Of a stretch of DNA of 64,000 nt, positions 60,174 to 64,000 are shown piece after piece. The notes beneath the pieces are model-generated. The model saw only the letters and a program-made list of their open reading frames with translations, was not told the DNA's origin and made no database searches. This stretch comes from Hymenobacter ginkgonis (GTDB taxonomy: Bacteria > Bacteroidota > Bacteroidia > Cytophagales > Hymenobacteraceae), in assembly GCF_009755225.1 (NCBI RefSeq), contig NZ_WQKZ01000007.1, positions 99,565 to 163,564 of the forward strand. The letters run 5' to 3'. Position numbers and translations under genes: made by a program. Numbering within the stretch: the first letter of the stretch is position 1; every line of letters begins with the position of its first letter.

Positions 60174-60707
60174 CTAGCACCCCACTAGGCCTAGCCGCTG
60201 CCAGTCTGCTTTCAATACGGACATGACAATTTTATCGTGAAATACGCCCTGCCGACACGCCGCCTCTCGCAGCCGCCCTTCCACAACGAAGCCTGCTTTG
60301 GCATAGGCGCGCAAGCCGCCGGTATTCCCTTCCGACACCGTGAGCATCACCCGATTGAGCTGATGCTCAGTGAAGGCCAGCTGTAGGATTTGCTTGGTCA
60401 CCGCCGTGCCCAGGCCCTTGCCCCACTGCGTTTTCTCGCCGAGGAAGATAAAGTATTCGCCCGCGTGGTTGGTGGTGGAAATACCCGTGAGCCCCGCATA
60501 GCCAATCAAGGCATTGGTCTCGGCTAAGTAGATGCCCAGGTTCAGGGTATGAGCTTGCACTAAGGTGGCGGCAAACCATTGGTCAATCTGCGCCGTGGTC
60601 TTCAGCTGCTGGAAAGCCGAGAGCGAATACTCGATGACTTCGGGGTCTTGAAGCCAGGAGTAGAAGGGGGTAACCTGTTCTGGGTGCAAAGGAGCTAGCT
60701 TGACCAT
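60174..60707 (-). CDS. GNAT-family N-acetyltransferase
   Basis: A 177-residue acetyl-CoA-dependent transferase of the RimJ/RimL type. The N-terminal part HPEQVTPFYSWLQDPEVIEY resembles substrate-binding segments. The fold continues with IGYAGLTGISTTNHAGEYFI, the acetyl-CoA loop GEKTQWGKGLGTAVTKQILQ (Q/R-x-x-G-x-G/A) and LNRVMLTVSEGNTGGLRAYA, KAGFVVEGRLREAACRQGVF. The acceptor could be an amino sugar, antibiotic or protein N-terminus and cannot be specified. Confidence 0.92.
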   Translation of the reverse strand: MVKLAPLHPEQVTPFYSWLQDPEVIEYSLSAFQQLKTTAQIDQWFAATLVQAHTLNLGIYLAETNALIGYAGLTGISTTNHAGEYFIFLGEKTQWGKGLGTAVTKQILQLAFTEHQLNRVMLTVSEGNTGGLRAYAKAGFVVEGRLREAACRQGVFHDKIVMSVLKADWQRLGLVGC

Positions 60708-60762
60708 CGCCTTATGTTGGAGAGTTTACCTGCTTGCGCAGAAGCGGGGGCTAAAAGTGTGT

Positions 60763-61248
60763 TTAGTCTTCGTCGTCCGGGAGATCGTCGCGGTCAATCA
60801 ACCCCGCTAGAAAAGCCGGAAAACTGTCCGCTACGGGCACATCCTCGTCCATCTCGGTATCAATCCACGCTACTCGGGGCTCCGAGCCGTGGCGATAATC
60901 CAGCGTAATAAACCAGTGGCCATCGCCACTGAGCAGCACTTGCTTCTCTGGTACTCCCCCTTCCTGCGTCAGATAGCCGCTATCAAGGATACTCGTGGCC
61001 CCCGTATCGCTGGGAAGCAGCCCAAAAAGTTCGTCGAAGGGTACGTGGGTTGTAGCCCATGAGGTGGGGCGGGTCATGGGGTACACAAAGCCGCGGGTAT
61101 ACCCCCCATTTTGTTGCCGCAGCAGCGCAAGCAAGTCCGCGGGTAAGCGCACGCCTAGTTGCTGCTCAGCTTGCTGGATAAATTCCTGGGTCAAAGCGGG
61201 GGGTACCGTCGCCGTTTCGTCCCAAAAGGTGGTCAGGTCCATTGCCAT
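60763..61248 (-). CDS. SMI1/KNR4-family protein
   Basis: A 161-residue cytoplasmic protein started at ATG 61248 (MAMDLTTFWDETATVPPALT; an extension of ten residues upstream is open, but hydrophobic and unlikely). The SUKH fold is evident: FIQQAEQQLGVRLPADLLAL, LRQQNGGYTRGFVYPM, FDELFGLLPSDTG, ILDSGYLTQEGGVPEKQVLL, SGDGHWFITLDYRHGSEPRV and a final acidic tail SFPAFLAGLIDRDDLPDDED. SUKH proteins are often immunity factors of polymorphic toxins, but no toxin gene is next to it here. It may be an orphan immunity or regulatory protein. Confidence 0.9.
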   Translation of the reverse strand: MAMDLTTFWDETATVPPALTQEFIQQAEQQLGVRLPADLLALLRQQNGGYTRGFVYPMTRPTSWATTHVPFDELFGLLPSDTGATSILDSGYLTQEGGVPEKQVLLSGDGHWFITLDYRHGSEPRVAWIDTEMDEDVPVADSFPAFLAGLIDRDDLPDDED

Positions 61249-61354
61249 AAGCAGCAAGATAGGCGTTATACCAACCACTCGGCATCAGGTCACAAAGTGG
61301 ACAGTGGCTTACCGATTACCTAGTACAGTGACTAAAAAGTGTTCACCCAGTCGC

Positions 61355-61393
61355 TTGTCACCTTTTTTAAACGAGCCTCGTCAAAGGTGACAA
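61355..61393 (+). repeat. 39-bp repeat copy 1 with inverted ends
   Basis: The sequence begins TTGTCACCTTTTTTAAACG and ends GGTGACAA, so its ends are inverted (TTGTCACC / GGTGACAA). It matches the 39-bp copy at 62127-62165 in about 32 positions, the first 19 exactly. Confidence 0.65.
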
Positions 61394-61518
61394 ACGTCTA
61401 GTTCTCGTGTTGAATCTGCCTAGTGCTAATCAAGCCGTTAATTGTGGCTCGCTACCAATCGGTAGTGCCTGGCACCACCGTAATGCGGACATGCATTTTT
61501 GCTGTTCCCTGCACCGTA

Positions 61519-61911
61519 TTAAGGCTGTTCTTTTCGCAGGCGCCATACACTGCTGCTGACAGCGTAGCACCCCAAGAGAAAGAGCGCACCCCAGGCAACA
61601 CCCTCGCTTAGATGGTAAGAGCCGGGGAACAGGAAGACATCGGGATGCGTGGCCAAGTGCTGCAGCTGCAAGGTCTGTCCCGACCGCAAGTGTTCGCAAT
61701 CCTGCTGACCGACCTTTATCGAGTGCTCCCGACCTTGGAAAGAAAAGTGCACGAATCGCAAGGCGGCCGAGCCATTGCACGCAGTGCGCACAATCTGGAC
61801 AGCGACTAACGGCCCAGTCCGAGCCACGTCATACTCGGCCTTTTTCCCGGGGAAAACAGCCCCACACAGCCCGAGCAGGAGGAGGCCGCCGATTAAGTTG
61901 AATTTAGACAA
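61519..61911 (-). CDS. DUF3592-like two-helix membrane protein
   Basis: A 130-residue protein if started at the TTG at 61911 (MSKFNLIGGLLLLGLCGAVF); a longer TTG start at 61959 is open. Helix 1 is LIGGLLLLGLCGAVFPG and helix 2 is WGALFLLGCYAVSSSVWRLR. Between them an extracytoplasmic domain contains VQIVRTACNGSAALRFVHFS, FQGREHSIKVGQQDCEHLRS and GQTLQLQHLATHPDVFLFPG, the pattern of DUF3592-type proteins. It is enclosed by the two 39-bp repeats. The function is unknown, and the non-ATG start lowers confidence. Confidence 0.55.
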   Translation of the reverse strand: MSKFNLIGGLLLLGLCGAVFPGKKAEYDVARTGPLVAVQIVRTACNGSAALRFVHFSFQGREHSIKVGQQDCEHLRSGQTLQLQHLATHPDVFLFPGSYHLSEGVAWGALFLLGCYAVSSSVWRLRKEQP

Positions 61912-62219
61912 AGCGGGATTAGAGGCAGAGACGCGAAGTGCAACCGAACGCTGGCTCAACCAAGGTATGGCCTATAGGCTTACCCTACCCCCGGGGGCTA
62001 GTCGGAGGGATGCGCTTGCGGCTAAGCGGTCGCTGAGGAACAAATAGAAAGGCAGGGCACTGCTTTCACCCGACGGGGCTAAAAAGCGAGAGGCCCCTTT
62101 TCCGAGTTCAGCCAAGTTTTGGGGCTTTGTCACCTTTTTTAAACGGTCCTGCGAAAACGTGACAAGGGGAGATGCGGAGAATAGGGGTTATATTCGCCGC
62201 ATACTTAGCGGAGATTAAT
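61912..62219. other. Intergenic region with second 39-bp repeat
   Basis: About 300 bases without a gene. It holds the repeat at 62127-62165, which lies where the fic promoter or operator should be. Confidence 0.5.
62127..62165 (+). repeat. 39-bp repeat copy 2, upstream of fic
   Basis: It begins TTGTCACCTTTTTTAAACG and ends GTGACAA, the same length and orientation as 61355-61393. It lies 55 bases before the fic start and could be an operator or a recombination site. Confidence 0.65.
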
Positions 62220-63329
62220 GTGTATACTTATCAGCAGCCTACCTGGCCGGCGTTCACGTGGCAGCACGAGCGCTTAGAACCGCTTTTAGGCGCAGTCCGC
62301 CATCAGCAAGGGCGCGTGCTGGGCCACATGGAGGGGCTGGGCTTTTCCCTGCAGGCCGAGGCCCTGCTACAAACACTTACCCTGGAAGCCCTCAAGTCGA
62401 GCGAAATTGAGGGCGAGCTCTTGCCCAATGAGCAAGTGCGTTCCTCACTGGCACGCCGCTTGGGCATCGACGTGGCCGGGCTCGTGCCGGCCGAGCGCCG
62501 CGTGGAGGGCGTGGTCGACATGCTGCTCGATGCGACCCAGGGCTTTGCCCAACCGCTCACCGCCGAGCGGCTAGGTGCCTGGCAGGCCGCACTGTTTCCC
62601 ACCGGTCGTAGCGGCTTGCAGCGCATCCAAGTGGGCGCCTGGCGTACGGGCGCCAAAGGTCCCATGCAGGTCGTGTCAGGCGCGCTAGGCCGGGAGCAGG
62701 TGCACTTCGAAGCGCCTGAGGCAGCTCACGTGGCTGCAGAAATGACCCAGTTTCTTACGTGGTTCAATACGGATACCCCCCTCGATGCCGTACTCAAAGC
62801 CGGCATTGCCCACCTCTGGTTTGTCACCATTCACCCCTTCGAGGATGGCAATGGCCGCGTGGCCCGCGCCCTGACGGAGTTGCAGCTGGCCCGCGCCGAT
62901 GCCTCGGCCCAACGTTTCTACAGCCTGTCGGCCCAGATGCGCCTCGAGCGCAACGCCTACTATGCTCACTTAGAGGCTGCTCAAAAAGGGGCCCTCGACA
63001 TCACGGCCTGGTTGGCCTGGTTTGTGGCCTGCCTGAGTCGCGCGCTGCAGGCTACGGAGCAGACGCTAGCCCAGGTGCTGACGAAAGCGCGGTTTTGGGA
63101 GCAGCACGCCACCTTCGCCTTCAACGCGCGGCAACAACGGCTGCTTAACCAATTGCTCGACGGCTTCGAGGGCAAGCTGACGTCTTCCAAGTGGGCCACG
63201 ATTGCTAAATGCTCGCAGGACACGGCCACCCGCGACATCCAGGCCTTACTCGACCAGGCTATCTTGGTCAAAGAAGCGGCCGGCGGACGCAGCACGAGCT
63301 ATCGGCTGGCGGAAACGAGGGAGCGCTAA
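62220..63329 (+). CDS. Fic-family AMPylator-type protein with DUF4172 N-terminus
   Basis: A 369-residue protein that would transfer AMP (or another phosphate group) to target hydroxyls. The GTG at 62220 is preferred, because MYTYQQPTWPAFTWQHERLE is the usual start of DUF4172-Fic proteins; an ATG at 62172 is also open. The inhibitory helix motif SSEIEG ((S/T)xxxE(G/N), about residues 60-65) marks a class II, self-inhibited Fic. The catalytic loop HPFEDGNGRVAR is complete (catalytic His at about 205). A C-terminal winged-helix part (KWATIAKCSQDTATRDIQAL, VKEAAGGRSTSYRL) suggests DNA binding or self-regulation. It ends overlapping the convergent resolvase gene by 4 bases. Confidence 0.94.
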   Translation: MYTYQQPTWPAFTWQHERLEPLLGAVRHQQGRVLGHMEGLGFSLQAEALLQTLTLEALKSSEIEGELLPNEQVRSSLARRLGIDVAGLVPAERRVEGVVDMLLDATQGFAQPLTAERLGAWQAALFPTGRSGLQRIQVGAWRTGAKGPMQVVSGALGREQVHFEAPEAAHVAAEMTQFLTWFNTDTPLDAVLKAGIAHLWFVTIHPFEDGNGRVARALTELQLARADASAQRFYSLSAQMRLERNAYYAHLEAAQKGALDITAWLAWFVACLSRALQATEQTLAQVLTKARFWEQHATFAFNARQQRLLNQLLDGFEGKLTSSKWATIAKCSQDTATRDIQALLDQAILVKEAAGGRSTSYRLAETRER

Positions 63330-63889
63330 CCCCCCGCTAGCTCGTGGCGATAGCGTTTAACGCTCGCGCGGCTGATGCCGGTGAGCGTGACAATCTCAGC
63401 CACGGACAAGCCTTTGGCCAGTGCCTTGGCCACCTTGGCCAGTTTATCGGTATCGCGCCCCGCGGGCCGGCCCAAGTGCTTGCCCTGCTGCTTGGCCAGG
63501 TTGATGCCGGCTAAGCTCTTTTCCCGGTTGTTCTCGCGCTCGTACTGGTTGAAGCTAGAGAAGACGCCAATAATCATCTTGCCTGCCGGGGTGCGGGAGT
63601 CGATGCCCAGGTCCAGGGCCCGAAAGTGTACGCCTAGGCGGTTGAACTCCTCCACCAGCTGAATTGTGTGCACCGTGCTGCGGCCCAGTCGCGCCAGCGG
63701 GTTGACCACGACCACGTCGCCTGCGCGCACGGCCGCTAGCAGTTCGCTAAGGGCAGCGCTGCTCGTGCGCGTCCCCGACACTTTCTCTTGGAAAATGCGC
63801 GCGCAGCCCGCGCGGGTCAGGTCGTCGAGTTGGGTGGCCAGGTTCTGGTCGGTGGCAGAAACGCGGGCGTAGCCGAAAGTATGTTGCAT
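63326..63889 (-). CDS. Serine recombinase (resolvase/invertase family)
   Basis: A 187-residue site-specific recombinase using a Ser nucleophile. The N-terminal catalytic domain has GYARVSATDQNLATQLDDL (Ser11), VVVNPLARLGRSTVHTIQLV (the usual LDRLGRS variant with Asn-Pro) and the long E helix KMIIGVFSSFNQYERENNRE. The C-terminal helix-turn-helix is KALAKGLSVAEIVTLTGISR ASVKRYRHEL. It would resolve plasmid multimers or invert DNA between paired sites; no crossover site was identified with certainty. The convergent overlap with fic is unusual. Confidence 0.94.
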   Translation of the reverse strand: MQHTFGYARVSATDQNLATQLDDLTRAGCARIFQEKVSGTRTSSAALSELLAAVRAGDVVVVNPLARLGRSTVHTIQLVEEFNRLGVHFRALDLGIDSRTPAGKMIIGVFSSFNQYERENNREKSLAGINLAKQQGKHLGRPAGRDTDKLAKVAKALAKGLSVAEIVTLTGISRASVKRYRHELAGG

Positions 63890-64000
63890 GGCTCAGGAAG
63901 TATGGGTCACAAAGCTAACCCGCCCAAACTTTCGGAGCCCACTTCTTGACCCCCTAAAAACAGCCTTTTTTGGTCGGAGAGTAGGGTGGGGGAGGGGGTG

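Noticed and set aside
1..64000. tRNA, rRNA, riboswitch or CRISPR array
   Set aside because: No cloverleaf-like or rRNA-like segment and no regularly spaced repeat-spacer array was found; the only regular array is the iterons at the plasmid origin.

Overview
The window looks like part of a plasmid or plasmid-derived replicon from a high-GC Bacteroidota of the Hymenobacter type (Cytophagales). The lineage is inferred from SusC/SusD proteins, a hybrid two-component regulator, type IX secretion sorting domains (a gliding-motility-type C-terminus at 13965-15863 and a type A tail at 27612-29369), a FecI/FecR pair and many start regions without a strong Shine-Dalgarno. The plasmid character comes from a Rep_3/RepB-type initiator (51918-53114), its iterons (53121-53370), a ParA partition operon (53445-54634), a tyrosine recombinase (34785-35762) and a serine recombinase (63326-63889). 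No tRNA, rRNA or CRISPR array was seen.

Layout. 0.4-7.0 kb: an Oar-like TonB-dependent receptor, then broken genes (S1/P1 nuclease, TonB fragment, DUF3500 lipoprotein). 7.3-10.8 kb: a FecI-type sigma factor, FecR anti-sigma factor and STN-domain protein. 10.84-12.66 kb: an HxlR regulator and NmrA-like oxidoreductase enclosed by 36-bp inverted repeats, with no transposase. 12.7-16.2 kb: small envelope proteins and a large gliding-motility-associated protein. 16.4-27.1 kb: a redox island with a di-heme peroxidase, a thioredoxin-ApbE-DUF4266-DUF3570 operon, a DUF3500-HupE pair, an ApbE/DUF2271-PepSY pair and a potassium channel. 27.6-30.1 kb: two decayed genes (beta-propeller T9SS cargo, BLUF photoreceptor). 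30.7-33.0 kb: convergent GH28 and DUF1080 carbohydrate genes. 33.2-37.2 kb: a Crp-like regulator, a DUF1330 protein and the tyrosine recombinase, with recombination-site-like palindromes. 37.2-51.0 kb: a complete fructan (levan/inulin) utilisation locus. 51.0-55.6 kb: replication and partition. 55.6-64 kb: a patchwork of small metabolic genes and pseudogenes, ending in a Fic protein and the serine recombinase.

How the genes work together. The fructan locus is self-contained. A periplasmic sugar-binding hybrid regulator (inferred to sense fructose) probably acts on paired repeats upstream of susC. SusC/SusD import oligosaccharides, two GH32 enzymes hydrolyse fructans, a sugar porter brings in monosaccharide and a PfkB kinase phosphorylates it. 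Recombination-site-like repeats lie on both sides of this locus (36086 and 51002) and near the tyrosine recombinase, so the locus may be a movable cassette; this is an inference. The redox island pairs two ApbE flavin transferases with uncharacterised envelope proteins and is the best place here to look for undescribed biochemistry.

At least eight genes are disrupted by in-frame stops or frameshifts. This is the pattern expected of an accessory replicon in decay, although errors in the assembly cannot be excluded from sequence alone.
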